From: Actinoplanes sandaracinus
GTDB taxonomy: Bacteria; Actinomycetota; Actinomycetes; Mycobacteriales; Micromonosporaceae
DNA: 64,000 nt
NCBI RefSeq assembly: GCF_030009775.1
Contig: NZ_JASCTH010000003.1
Span: 310,001 to 374,000 of the forward strand
Direction of reading: 5' to 3'
Part shown: piece by piece, positions 1-7,463 of the stretch
How the letters are laid out: every line of letters starts with the position of its first letter
How positions within the stretch are numbered: position 1 is the first letter of the stretch
Position numbers and translations under genes: made by a program
The notes under the pieces: model-generated
The model's input: only the letters and a program-made list of their open reading frames with translations
The model's database searches: none
Told to the model about the DNA's origin: nothing

Positions 1-2
1 TC

Positions 3-1382
3 GTCACCCTCACCGCACCCAGCTTCGGCACCGTGCACACCCGCCACATCCGGCGGCACACCTGCACCGACCGGAAACGCTGCGACTGCCGCCCCGACCC
101 CTGCCACGCCCGCCGCGACACCCCCGGGCCCTGCGTGCACGGAACGCCGGCTGTCTGCTGGACCCGGCACCCCGCCGATGACCCGGACCTGGGCCAGCCG
201 CTGTGTCTCGACTGCTACGACCACGACCACCACGTCGTGTTCAACCTGCACGCCGCCGAACTCTGGCACCGCACCAAACAGCACGCCGAACGCGCCCTGG
301 CCAAACTTTGCCGTGCCCGGGGCATCCCGCCTGTGCTGGTCAGCTCGGCCAACGGTAAGACCCGCAAGGTGGCGCCGGTTCGGCTCTCCCACGGCAAAGC
401 CGCCGAGATGCAACGCCGTGGTGCCATCCACTTCCACGCCCTGGTCCGCCTCGACGGCATCAGCCCTGACGATCCCGCCGCCGTGGTTCCACCGCCGCCG
501 GGAATCGAACTCGCCGACCTGGTCGACGCCCTCGAAGCTGCTGCCGGTCAGGTCACCTTCACCACCCCGGCGCATCCTGAACACCCGGACGGCTGGCCCA
601 TGAGCTGGGGCGAGCAGGTCGATATCCGCTCGATCAGCCTCAGCGGGTCCGGTGAGGTCACCGACGGCATGGTCGCCGGGTACCTGGCCAAGTACGCCAC
701 CAAAAGCACCGAAGCCACCGGGCACACCTCCACCCGCATCACCGATGACAACGTCGGGCTGTTCGCCCATCCGCGGGGCAGCCACGTCGAACGACTGATC
801 AATGCCTGCTGGCGTCTCGGCCGTGACCCCGCCAGCAGCACCAACGAGCGCGGTGGCCTCCGCGCCTACCGGGGTCTCGTCGGCTCCGCCGGCGGTCCCT
901 TCGTCGAGCCGTGGGACTGCCCGCACTGCGGCACGCACACCCGCTACCGCGCCTGCCCCGTCTGCGTCGCCGAACGTCAAGCCAGCCTTGACACCAAACC
1001 GGCCAGCACCACTACCCCGGCCAGTTCCTATACCAAGCTCCGCCGCTGGGCTCACATGCTCGGCTACGGCGGCCACTTCCTCACCAAAGCCCGCCGCTAC
1101 TCCGTCACGTTCCGGCTGCTGCGCGACACCCGCATCACCTTCCGCCGCACCGAGGACCCGCCCCACACCGACCTCGGAACCGTGCGGGCCGCCGACCACC
1201 TCGACGAGACGACCCTCATCGTCGGCACCCTCACCTTTGCCGGAGTCGGCTGGCACAACAACGGCGATGCGCTGCTTGCTAATACCGCCGCCGCTATGGC
1301 GCGTGCCCGGCACGAAACCGGGCGGGAAGAACTCGCCCACGAACTTGGTCGAACCTTGGCCACTATTTTGATAGCTGCCTAG
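3..1382 (+). CDS. Replication initiator protein (RepSA family), 5' end missing
   Basis: The frame is open from the left edge and starts mid-protein with VTLTAPSFG, a motif typical of actinobacterial RepSA-type initiators. The gene is therefore truncated by the window, and the GTG at 33 is an internal codon. The HxH part of an HUH nuclease is visible as IHFHAL near 430. A Y-x3-Y-x2-K motif (YLAKYATK) near 680-703 fits the nicking tyrosine region of rolling-circle initiators. A Cys4 zinc ribbon (CPHCG..CPVC) follows near 920-965. It probably nicks the element's double-strand origin to start rolling-circle replication of the excised circle. About 150 bp of gene-free sequence separates it from the excisionase gene. 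Confidence 0.85.
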   Translation, partial: VTLTAPSFGTVHTRHIRRHTCTDRKRCDCRPDPCHARRDTPGPCVHGTPAVCWTRHPADDPDLGQPLCLDCYDHDHHVVFNLHAAELWHRTKQHAERALAKLCRARGIPPVLVSSANGKTRKVAPVRLSHGKAAEMQRRGAIHFHALVRLDGISPDDPAAVVPPPPGIELADLVDALEAAAGQVTFTTPAHPEHPDGWPMSWGEQVDIRSISLSGSGEVTDGMVAGYLAKYATKSTEATGHTSTRITDDNVGLFAHPRGSHVERLINACWRLGRDPASSTNERGGLRAYRGLVGSAGGPFVEPWDCPHCGTHTRYRACPVCVAERQASLDTKPASTTTPASSYTKLRRWAHMLGYGGHFLTKARRYSVTFRLLRDTRITFRRTEDPPHTDLGTVRAADHLDETTLIVGTLTFAGVGWHNNGDALLANTAAAMARARHETGREELAHELGRTLATILIAA

Positions 1383-1528
1383 AGGACGAGGACGGGCTAT
1401 CGTGGAACACGCTGGCCCGTGACTCTTAATCGCGGGACAGACAACAACAGGCAACCTTGATCGCCGACTAGAGACATTGCGGCTCGATCCCTTCCCCTGA
1501 CATCACCCAGTAGAAGGAGAACACGGCC

Positions 1529-1735
1529 GTGAACAGGCTGAAAGAGCTGCAACCGAAGTGGTATTCCCCTGCCGAAGCTGCAGTCCTCCTGGGCTTCGGT
1601 TTGTCGAAAGTGAAGATGAAGATAGCTACCGGAGAGCTTCGATCCATCAAAGATGGAAAGTACCGTCGCATTCTTCCTGAATGGCTGGACGAGTACATCA
1701 ATGAACAGATCAGCCGTCACGAGGAGGTGGCCTGA
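1529..1735 (+). CDS. Excisionase-like helix-turn-helix protein (Xis)
   Basis: This is a 68-aa MerR-type winged HTH protein (YSPAEAAVLLGFGLSKVKMKI then the wing GELRSI) of the helix_turn_helix_17/excisionase class. It starts at a GTG with a good Shine-Dalgarno sequence (AGAAGGAG) 9-10 bp upstream. Its stop overlaps the integrase start (TGATG), so the two are translationally coupled, as in pSAM2-type elements. By analogy it binds near the attachment site and directs the integrase towards excision. The family assignment rests on size, fold motif and position. Confidence 0.8.
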   Translation: MNRLKELQPKWYSPAEAAVLLGFGLSKVKMKIATGELRSIKDGKYRRILPEWLDEYINEQISRHEEVA

Positions 1736-3012
1736 TGGCAGCCCGTGCACGCGCGAACAGGGAAGGCTCGATCTTCCCCTACCGCAACGGCTACGCGGCG
1801 TACGTGTGGGTCACCAAGCCAGACGGCAAGCGCACCCGGAAGTACGTCTACGGCAAGACCCGGGAGATCGTGCATGACAAGTGGCTCAAGCTCCACCAAC
1901 AGGCCAAGGCTGGGCCGGTAGCTACGAAGAGCCAGACGTTCGCCACCTACTCCGCCTACTGGCTGGAAGAGATCGTCAAGCCGAACCTTGCTCCGAGCAC
2001 CTACGCGGCGTACGAGGTGGCATGCCGCCTCTACATCGTGCCTGGACTCGGCAAGAAGAAACTGAGCCCACCGACCAGTGAGGTTCAGAGGTGGATTAAC
2101 AAGGTCGGGATCACCTGTCAGTGCTGCGCGCAGGGCAAGGACGCGCGACGGCCAACAAAGAAAAGGAAATGTTGCGGAATCGGCCAGTGCTGCAATTCAC
2201 GGCTTTCCAGCAACAGCCTTGCGCATTTGCGTCGCACGCTTCGTACGATGCTGAGCCAGGCCATCACCGAAGATCTGATCACGAGGAATGTCGGCAGCAA
2301 CTTGAAACTTCCTACTGTCCGGGTCCGGCGCAGGAAAGCCTGGGACAGTGACGATGCCCGAAAATTCCTGGAATCAGCTCGGGAAGACAACGACCCACTG
2401 TATGCGGCGTACGTTCTGGTGCTGGTTCTCGGACTGCGTAAAGGCGAGATGCTCGGCATGACCGAAGACGCCATTGACTGGGCGGGATGGGACTCGGACT
2501 GCGTCCAGCACCGTGTGTCATTCTGCGTCGACTGCGTAGCCGAATACGAGGTGTCGATTCAGGTGCGGGCACAGATCCAGCGGATCGGCAAGGAGCTGCT
2601 GCACCGGGACACCAAGACACCGACCTCGGATGGTGGCCTTCCCCTGCCGTCGATCTGCGCCGTCGCCCTTCGGCAGCGGCATCTCGACCTGGCCCGGGAT
2701 CGGGACAGCACCGGACCGCTCTGGCGTGGCATCCCGCTGTTGTTCACCACCCGGTTCGGCACCCCGTACGAGCCCCGGAACTTCAACCGGTACTGGGATC
2801 GCCGGTGCGTGCTGGCCGGCGTACCCCGAATCACGGTCCGGGACGCGCGGCGTACCTGCGGCACTCTGCTGGCCGACCTCGACGTCCACCCTCGGGTAGC
2901 CATGCAGATCCTTCGCCACGCGCGGTTCTCGGTGACGATGGAGATCTACACCATGGTCTCGTCGAAGAAGACCAGGGAAGCGCTCAAACGGCTGGGCCAT
3001 TCCCTGGAATGA
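1735..3012 (+). CDS. Tyrosine site-specific integrase
   Basis: This 425-aa recombinase integrates and excises the element at the adjacent tRNA gene. It has an N-terminal arm-binding part, a core-binding domain (about residues 65-185) and a C-terminal catalytic domain. Box I Arg is R235 (LGLRKGE), the beta-hairpin Lys is probably K294, and box II Arg is R372 followed by H395 (ILRH). The nucleophile is Y405 (MEIYT). Box II reads RDARRT, with Arg where many family members have the first His. The core-binding domain carries a Cys-rich insert (C128, C130, C131, C146, C147, C152, C153), possibly a metal-binding loop seen in actinobacterial integrases. The start overlaps the xis stop by one base. 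Confidence 0.92.
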   Translation: MAARARANREGSIFPYRNGYAAYVWVTKPDGKRTRKYVYGKTREIVHDKWLKLHQQAKAGPVATKSQTFATYSAYWLEEIVKPNLAPSTYAAYEVACRLYIVPGLGKKKLSPPTSEVQRWINKVGITCQCCAQGKDARRPTKKRKCCGIGQCCNSRLSSNSLAHLRRTLRTMLSQAITEDLITRNVGSNLKLPTVRVRRRKAWDSDDARKFLESAREDNDPLYAAYVLVLVLGLRKGEMLGMTEDAIDWAGWDSDCVQHRVSFCVDCVAEYEVSIQVRAQIQRIGKELLHRDTKTPTSDGGLPLPSICAVALRQRHLDLARDRDSTGPLWRGIPLLFTTRFGTPYEPRNFNRYWDRRCVLAGVPRITVRDARRTCGTLLADLDVHPRVAMQILRHARFSVTMEIYTMVSSKKTREALKRLGHSLE

Positions 3013-3086
3013 GACGCGCTGCTGTACTTTGCTGCTGTACCAGGCTGGATGGGGCGCCCCGAGGGGCGCTCCATAGCTGGTAGGAG

Positions 3087-3110
3087 TGGGGCGGACGGGA
3101 CTCGAACCCG
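3087..3110. other. Putative attachment site (element right junction)
   Basis: The integrase gene lies immediately beyond the 3' end of the tRNA gene. Integrases of this class recombine within the 3' half of the tRNA and restore it with element-borne sequence. The core is therefore expected to start at the tRNA 3' end (3087) and extend into the T arm or the anticodon region. The matching second copy would be at the other end of the element, outside the window, so the exact core length cannot be set here. Confidence 0.5.
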
Positions 3111-3160
3111 TGACCGATCGATTATGAGTCGACTGCTCTAACCCACTGAGCTACCGCCCC
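3087..3160 (-). tRNA. tRNA with CAT anticodon (elongator Met; Ile2 not excluded)
   Basis: The reverse strand folds into a complete cloverleaf of 74 nt: acceptor GGGGCGG/CCGCCCC, D stem GCTC/GAGC, anticodon loop CTCATAA and T arm ACGGG-TTCGAGT-CCCGT, with discriminator A. No CCA is encoded. A CAT anticodon can be elongator Met or, if lysidine-modified, Ile2. The sequence alone does not settle this. The 3' end serves as the integration target of the element to its left. Confidence 0.92.
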
Positions 3161-3210
3161 GTACCGGCGGCGATCCTATCCCGTGCCCCGCTCCCTAGAC
3201 TAGCGATCTA

Positions 3211-3381
3211 TCACCGCACCAGGGATTTCGGCAGAAGGATGATCTGTCGCTGGGGATCTTCCACCATGTCCGGCGGCTGGAGATCCTCCACCCGGGGCAG
3301 TTCCTCGTCACAGCAGCTGGGACAGTCGGGTCCGTCCTGGGTGGTGAACTCAGCGTAGTTCTCCGGGTTGATGTCACTCAT
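3211..3381 (-). CDS. Small acidic Cys-containing protein, 56 aa
   Basis: This 56-codon ORF starts with ATG behind a good ribosome binding site (AGGGGG, about 6 bp upstream). It begins 21 bp after the stop of the FAD oxidoreductase gene on the same strand, so the two are probably co-transcribed. The product begins MSDINPENYAEF, contains a CPSCC motif near residues 20-24 and a proline-rich acidic middle, and ends in a hydrophobic-basic segment (IILLPKSLVR). No transmembrane segment or signal peptide is evident. I do not recognise the family. The Cys-rich, acidic make-up could suit a small metal-binding or partner protein, or a precursor peptide; none of these is demonstrated. Confidence 0.6.
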   Translation of the reverse strand: MSDINPENYAEFTTQDGPDCPSCCDEELPRVEDLQPPDMVEDPQRQIILLPKSLVR

Positions 3382-3402
3382 TGAAACCCCCTAAAACGGG
3401 CG

Positions 3403-4668
3403 TTAAACCCCGACCCGAGCGCCGAGTGACGCCAGGACTGCTCCTGCGGCGCGCCAGCCACCGGCCATCGCGCCCTGAATGGATGGGCTGTCTCGGTGGT
3501 CGCCGGCCACGAAGAGGCCGTCGCCGAGATCGACCGGCTTGCGCAGCCGGCCCTGCGGCACGCGGGCCGACGGAAGGGCCTGCGGCACGGTGACCACGTT
3601 GAGCAGTTCCCAGTCGTCGGTGGGCGCACCGTACATCCGCGACAATTCGACTCGGATGACAGCTTCCGAGGCACTGGAGGGCGCCGAGATGCCGACCACC
3701 GAGGCCGCGATGAGGCTTTTCCCACTGGGGGCGTACTCGGGTGCGGCATTGCTCATCACCACGGTGTTGGCGATGATCTCGCGCCGGTCGCCGTCGATCA
3801 GAAGGATCGGCTCGTCGATCGGGGCGCGGTCGGCGCCGAAGTAGAACGTCGTCAGGCTGTGCACGTCCGGGCGGGGCAGGCGGCCGGGCAGCAGGTCGGC
3901 GGCGCCGATCGGGTCGGTCGCCACGATCACGGCCCGGCAGCGCAGCTCGCCACCCTCGGTGACGACCATGCCGGGACCGAGGGAGAGGGTCCGGGCTCCG
4001 ATCAGCAACTGCGGGAAGGGCAGCGGCCCGGCGATCGCGGCCGGCAGCGCGGCCATGCCGGCGGCCGGGATCCCGGTCCGGCCACGGGTGAAGGAGCGCA
4101 GCACCATCGCGGCGACGTGACTGGACGTGTCGAGCGAGCGGTCCGCGAAGACGCCGGAGAAGAACGGGCGGAGCACTTCCTCGATGATCCGGTGCGAGAG
4201 ACCCGCGCCGCGCAGGAACTCCTGGGTGGTGGTCTCCGGCGTGTCGAGCAGCCGTTTCACCGGCAGGGTGGCGCAGCGGGTGGCGAGGGCGGCGAACTTG
4301 AGGCGGTCGGCGAAGGTGCCCACGCCCGAGGTCAGGGTCTGCGCGGTGGTGAGCGGCTCACGCAGCGGGTTCTCCAGCCGGTGCAGGCCGCCGCCGCGGC
4401 GCACCAGCACGCCGGATGTGAAATACCGCATGTCGAGCGCGTCGACGTCGACCAGCGCGGGCAGCCGCGGATAGGCGGTGTTGAGCGTCTGGAAGCCTCG
4501 ATCCATCCGCCAGCCGTCGAACACGTCGGTGGCGACCCGCCCGCCGATCCGGTCAGATGCCTCCACCAGGAGCCATTCCACGCCGGCACGGTCGAGCCGC
4601 CGGGCGGCGGACAGCCCGGCGAGCCCGCCGCCGATGATGACGACGTCCACCCCTACCGGCTGCGACAT
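3403..4668 (-). CDS. FAD-dependent oxidoreductase (amine oxidase / phytoene desaturase-like)
   Basis: This 421-aa flavoprotein has an N-terminal Rossmann dinucleotide-binding motif (IIGGGLAGLSAARRL) and the following glutamate/GRV region (EASDRIGGR) typical of the amine oxidase/protoporphyrinogen oxidase superfamily. A C-terminal FAD-contact segment (GDGLFVAGDHRDSPSIQGAM) is also present. The start chosen is the ATG before SQPVGVDV. The upstream open frame runs through tRNA-Asn and is not coding. The substrate cannot be inferred: carotenoid, amine or polyprenyl substrates are all possible. A 56-codon ORF follows closely on the same strand. Confidence 0.85.
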   Translation of the reverse strand: MSQPVGVDVVIIGGGLAGLSAARRLDRAGVEWLLVEASDRIGGRVATDVFDGWRMDRGFQTLNTAYPRLPALVDVDALDMRYFTSGVLVRRGGGLHRLENPLREPLTTAQTLTSGVGTFADRLKFAALATRCATLPVKRLLDTPETTTQEFLRGAGLSHRIIEEVLRPFFSGVFADRSLDTSSHVAAMVLRSFTRGRTGIPAAGMAALPAAIAGPLPFPQLLIGARTLSLGPGMVVTEGGELRCRAVIVATDPIGAADLLPGRLPRPDVHSLTTFYFGADRAPIDEPILLIDGDRREIIANTVVMSNAAPEYAPSGKSLIAASVVGISAPSSASEAVIRVELSRMYGAPTDDWELLNVVTVPQALPSARVPQGRLRKPVDLGDGLFVAGDHRDSPSIQGAMAGGWRAAGAVLASLGARVGV

Positions 4669-4914
4669 TTCCACCTCACATACTGCAATCGGCGCGGAAC
4701 CCAGCGTAACCGGGCGCGCATGTCCCGGAAGGCAAAAGAGCCAGGCGACCGAACCCCACAAGATCAAGACCTTCTGGATGTACGCTCCACGCCCGGCCCG
4801 CCGCAGAGGGATCGCCTTCCCGCGATCCGTGACCTCATGCCAGGGCCGGCGAAACACGGTGCACAGAGGAGGCTCAGCGCGGCGAGGAAGTGCCCGCCGG
4901 ATCGCGGAAAACAG

Positions 4915-4940
4915 AAAACCCCAGGCCATAAGCCTGGGGT
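4915..4940 (-). terminator. Terminator of tRNA-Asn
   Basis: A perfect 8-bp stem (CCCCAGGC/GCCTGGGG at 4919-4926 and 4932-4939) with a 5-nt loop lies directly after the tRNA-Asn 3' end. Read on the minus strand, it is followed by TTTT. This is a classical intrinsic terminator and it separates the tRNA from the FAD oxidoreductase gene. Confidence 0.85.
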
Positions 4941-4949
4941 TGATGTCTG

Positions 4950-5022
4950 CTCCCCGAATTGGACTCGAACCAATAACCTGCCGGTTAACAGCCGGCTGCT
5001 CTGCCAATTGAGCTATCGGGGA
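4950..5022 (-). tRNA. tRNA-Asn (GTT)
   Basis: The reverse strand gives a 73-nt cloverleaf: acceptor TCCCCGA/TCGGGGA, D stem GCTC/GAGC, anticodon stem-loop with GTT in CTGTTAA, T arm ATTGG-TTCGAGT-CCAAT and discriminator G. No CCA is encoded. It is followed by its own terminator and is not associated with any integrase in the window. Confidence 0.95.
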
Positions 5023-5261
5023 TTGCTTTACTGCCGTAATGCAAGGTCTTACCGTGTTACCACTTGCTTGTTGCCGGGTTTCCCTGGCGACGGAGAACAG
5101 ACTACATGACCGCCCCGCCCTCTCACCAACGGGATCCCCCGGGTTCGCGCGTCAGCCCGTCGTGAGGCAGGAAACCAGCATCCGGGGAGTATCGCCACGG
5201 CAGGATGGGTATGCACCCCAGACAGACGCACGCGCGTCGAACTACGGAAGGAGCCGCCAAC

Positions 5262-5582
5262 ATGCGCGGAAAGCTGATGTTCCTCACCGGTCTCGCGGCG
5301 GGCTTCGTCATGGGCAGCCGTGCCGGCCGGGAGAAGTACGAAGAGATCCGGGCCACCGCTCAGAAGGCCTGGCAGCACCCGTCGGTCCAGGAGGCGGCGG
5401 GCGTCGCCCAGGCGCAGGCCAACAAGCTCTACACCGAGGGTAAGGACAAGCTGCAGTCGTCCAAGCTCGGCGAGAAGCTGAACACCGGCACGAGCGGCAG
5501 CACGGACACCACGGACGAGTTGCTGGCGCCGAGCGACACTCTCGCCGGCCCGAAGAGCAGCAGCACCGGCACCACGTACTGA
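5262..5582 (+). CDS. YtxH-like small protein
   Basis: This 106-aa protein has an N-terminal hydrophobic segment with a glycine-rich turn (FLTGLAAGFVMGSRAGREKYEEI), the pattern of YtxH/DUF4235-like actinobacterial proteins. A long charged, probably helical middle and a Ser/Thr/Gly-rich tail follow. The ATG at 5262 is preceded by GGAAGGAG at ideal spacing, so earlier in-frame codons are rejected. It is probably a membrane-anchored general stress-type protein of unknown biochemical role. It is monocistronic, closed by the hairpin at 5597. Confidence 0.8.
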   Translation: MRGKLMFLTGLAAGFVMGSRAGREKYEEIRATAQKAWQHPSVQEAAGVAQAQANKLYTEGKDKLQSSKLGEKLNTGTSGSTDTTDELLAPSDTLAGPKSSSTGTTY

Positions 5583-5596
5583 CGCCGGCTGGCTTT

Positions 5597-5629
5597 CGGC
5601 GCCGTTCCCGCACAACGGGAGCGGCGCCG
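5597..5629 (+). terminator. Terminator after the YtxH-like gene
   Basis: A long hairpin, CGGCGCCGTTCCCG / CGGGAGCGGCGCCG with a CACAA loop and one T-G pair, begins 15 bp after the stop codon. There is no T tract, as is usual for actinobacterial terminators. Confidence 0.8.
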
Positions 5630-5978
5630 CTGTGCGTCCGGTGCCGTGTCAGGGCCCGGACGAGAACCAGCGCGGGGTGAAGTCGGCGCACCTCACGCAC
5701 GAACCGGGACCCACACCTCGTCGAACACGTCGAGGATCGGGTCCCAGCGGTCGACGAGTCGGCACACCCGGTCCACGAGATGGTGGCGCTGTCTCCGGGT
5801 CGTCGTAATCCCCACTCGGCGGCGAGCCGGCGAGCGAGAGCCGGCCCCTGAGGCGGCGGCGACGGGCAGCGGCAGAACAGCCGGCGGGCCTACGCCTCCC
5901 GCCCGGCCCGCCCGTCACGGCGGCGCCTCCACCGCGACTCTACGACCGCACGGGGCGCGACCGAAACCCCGGGTGGGA
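5630..5978. other. Gene-free stretch with a possible gene remnant
   Basis: No gene with convincing start, codon use and family match lies here. On the minus strand a 40-codon frame (5693-5815) ends with RWDPILDVFDEVWVPVRA. It joins, after a frame change near 5815, to ALARRLAAEWGL. These fragments look more protein-like than the surrounding frames and may be the frameshifted tail of a decayed gene, but no family is recognised. Confidence 0.25.
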
Positions 5979-6872
5979 TTAGGGTGCGGTGCAGGGTTGC
6001 TGTTCCGGCACCAGGCCGAGGGCGGTCAATTCGCCGAGGACGTACGCGAGAGCGACGCCCCGCTGCTCGTCGGTGCCGGGGACGTCGACGTCCACGTACT
6101 CGGTGCGGGCGGCGTCGGCGGCCAGCAGGTGCCGCATGAGGGGCTGCCAGGCGATCCCCGGGTCGCTGATCCGGGCGGTGACGACCGAGAGCCCGGCGTC
6201 GGTGATCCGGTCGATGCCGGCCTCGGGGCTGGGCCAGTCGCGCAGCACGGTGGCGAGGTCGAGGTAGACGCCGAGCCGGTCCTTGTCGATCCGGCTGAGC
6301 GCTGCGACCGTCTGTTCGGGGCTGTCGAGGACCTGGCCGGGACCGGGCTGGAACCCGGCCCGGACCGCGCGGCCGACCCGCCAGGCGAGGTCGGCGAGTC
6401 CGCCGGAGAGGCGGGACAGGTGCCGGGCGCCGGCCTTCTGCCGGGTCTCGTCCCATTCGTCGGCGCGGCCCAGGCCGGAGGTGGCTATCGCGCCCCGGAC
6501 CTCCTCGAACGGCAGCAGGTCGACGAGGATGCGGGCCAGGTCGAGGGTGTGCCGGACCCGGGACGGGCCGCTCCAGTCGGAGGGGCCCTCGCCGTCTCCC
6601 CCGGGCGCCCCGCTCAGAGTGATCACTTCGAGGCCGCGGGCGTCGAGTTCGGTACGCAGACGGGTCCGGGCGCGCCGGTCCTCGGCGAAGGTGGCGGCGA
6701 GACGGTACGACAGCCGGAGCGCCAGGGTGAGGGTGCCGGTGCCGAAGTGCTCCCGGAGTGCGCCGTTGGCGGCGGCCACGCGATCGACGGCGGCGGACAC
6801 GTCTGCCGCCTGATCCAGGCTGATGCCACAGCTGAGATGCACGATCCGGCCGGAGGGATGTCGCAGTCGCAT
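5979..6872 (-). CDS. EboE-like TIM-barrel protein
   Basis: This 297-aa protein aligns by eye with the EboE / sugar-phosphate-isomerase-like TIM-barrel family. It has the N-terminal LRHPSGRIVHLSCG segment, the central ELDARGLEVITLSGAP strand and the SDWSGPSRVRHTLDLARIL block with an IATSGLG strand after it. In classical members the corresponding blocks read NxFPYGxFH and STLPLG, so several family positions differ here. EboE proteins take part in moving a prenylated precursor in eustigmatophyte/cyanobacterial-type eboABCDEF clusters, but no other ebo gene is visible in the window. The ATG at 6872 follows GGGGAGGAATCTG. Function here is unknown. Confidence 0.55.
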   Translation of the reverse strand: MRLRHPSGRIVHLSCGISLDQAADVSAAVDRVAAANGALREHFGTGTLTLALRLSYRLAATFAEDRRARTRLRTELDARGLEVITLSGAPGGDGEGPSDWSGPSRVRHTLDLARILVDLLPFEEVRGAIATSGLGRADEWDETRQKAGARHLSRLSGGLADLAWRVGRAVRAGFQPGPGQVLDSPEQTVAALSRIDKDRLGVYLDLATVLRDWPSPEAGIDRITDAGLSVVTARISDPGIAWQPLMRHLLAADAARTEYVDVDVPGTDEQRGVALAYVLGELTALGLVPEQQPCTAP

Positions 6873-7390
6873 CAGATTCCTCCCCGGACGAGCTCACCCG
6901 TGCAGGTGCACGTGCATTCGCACGCGCTTACCGTTCCAGTATGGACCATGGCGAAGCCGGTCCCCGATCGGGCGATCTCGCGATGCCGGGATGCCATCGA
7001 CGCCTCCATCCGTGGAATGTCTGCCCTCGGATACGAGCCTGCGCCGCACGTCGGATCACCGGCGCACCCACCGTGCGACGTGGCAACCAGGAACAACATG
7101 ATCGAAAGCAGCCGCACTCATTGAAGCACGCGGATGCCCTCGCTGGGTGTGACCAGCGAGTAGCCCTTGGCGCACCGCCATCGCGAGGCATTACCGGTCA
7201 GCCGTAATCTTCATATTTTGCAAAATCGGACATGCAACGTTCGGCTGCGCGTGCGGACGCCGCGTGCGGTCGCACGACAGTGCGCAGGCACGGGATCACC
7301 GTCCGCACATCCACGCCCCGCCATCGGACGCCGGCCACTGCCCGACGCGGCCGCCCCGCCGTGGCGATCAGCCGGGGCCGGCGGGTACAC
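6873..7390. other. Gene-free stretch of about 520 bp
   Basis: This stretch separates the EboE-like gene from the terminator of the YihY gene. It is less GC-biased at third codon positions in every frame than the genes around it. One minus-strand frame (6872-7117) begins MRLLSIMLFLVATSHGGC, like a lipoprotein signal, and ends in an overlap with the EboE-like start (TGATG). Its codon use and Cys-rich body make it doubtful. I see no RNA gene here. Confidence 0.4.
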
Positions 7391-7420
7391 GAAAGGCCCG
7401 GAGTCACCTCCGGGCCTTTC
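7391..7420 (-). terminator. Terminator of the YihY gene
   Basis: A perfect 13-bp stem (GAAAGGCCCGGAG / CTCCGGGCCTTTC) with a TCAC loop lies 43 bp downstream of the yihY-like stop. It is symmetric and ends in TTTC on both strands. Confidence 0.85.
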
Positions 7421-7463
7421 CGTCTAGGGGCCGAAGCCGGGATGCGCCCCAGCTCCGTACCGC

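Larger units (their letters stand above)
1..3087. mobile_element. Right end of an integrative element (pSAM2/AICE-like)
   Basis: Three collinear genes (rolling-circle-type replication initiator, excisionase-like HTH protein, tyrosine integrase) end 74 bp from the 3' end of a tRNA gene. This rep-xis-int-tRNA order is the known signature of actinomycete integrative and conjugative elements such as pSAM2. The element runs out of the window on the left, so its transfer gene (an FtsK/TraSA-type translocase), other cargo and second attachment site are not visible. Codon third positions in the int/xis part are visibly less GC-rich than in the chromosomal genes, which fits horizontal transfer. Confidence 0.8.

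Noticed and set aside
4669..4910. Promoter or riboswitch upstream of the FAD oxidoreductase
   Set aside because: No known riboswitch pattern and no clear -35/-10 pair; left uncalled.
3496..5109. + strand frame of 537 codons
   Set aside because: Antisense to the FAD oxidoreductase and running through tRNA-Asn.
6872..7117. Minus-strand ORF starting like a lipoprotein signal peptide and overlapping the EboE-like start
   Set aside because: Codon third positions are not GC-rich as in neighbouring genes, there is no ribosome binding site and the body is Cys/Thr-rich without a fold pattern. The overlap may be chance.
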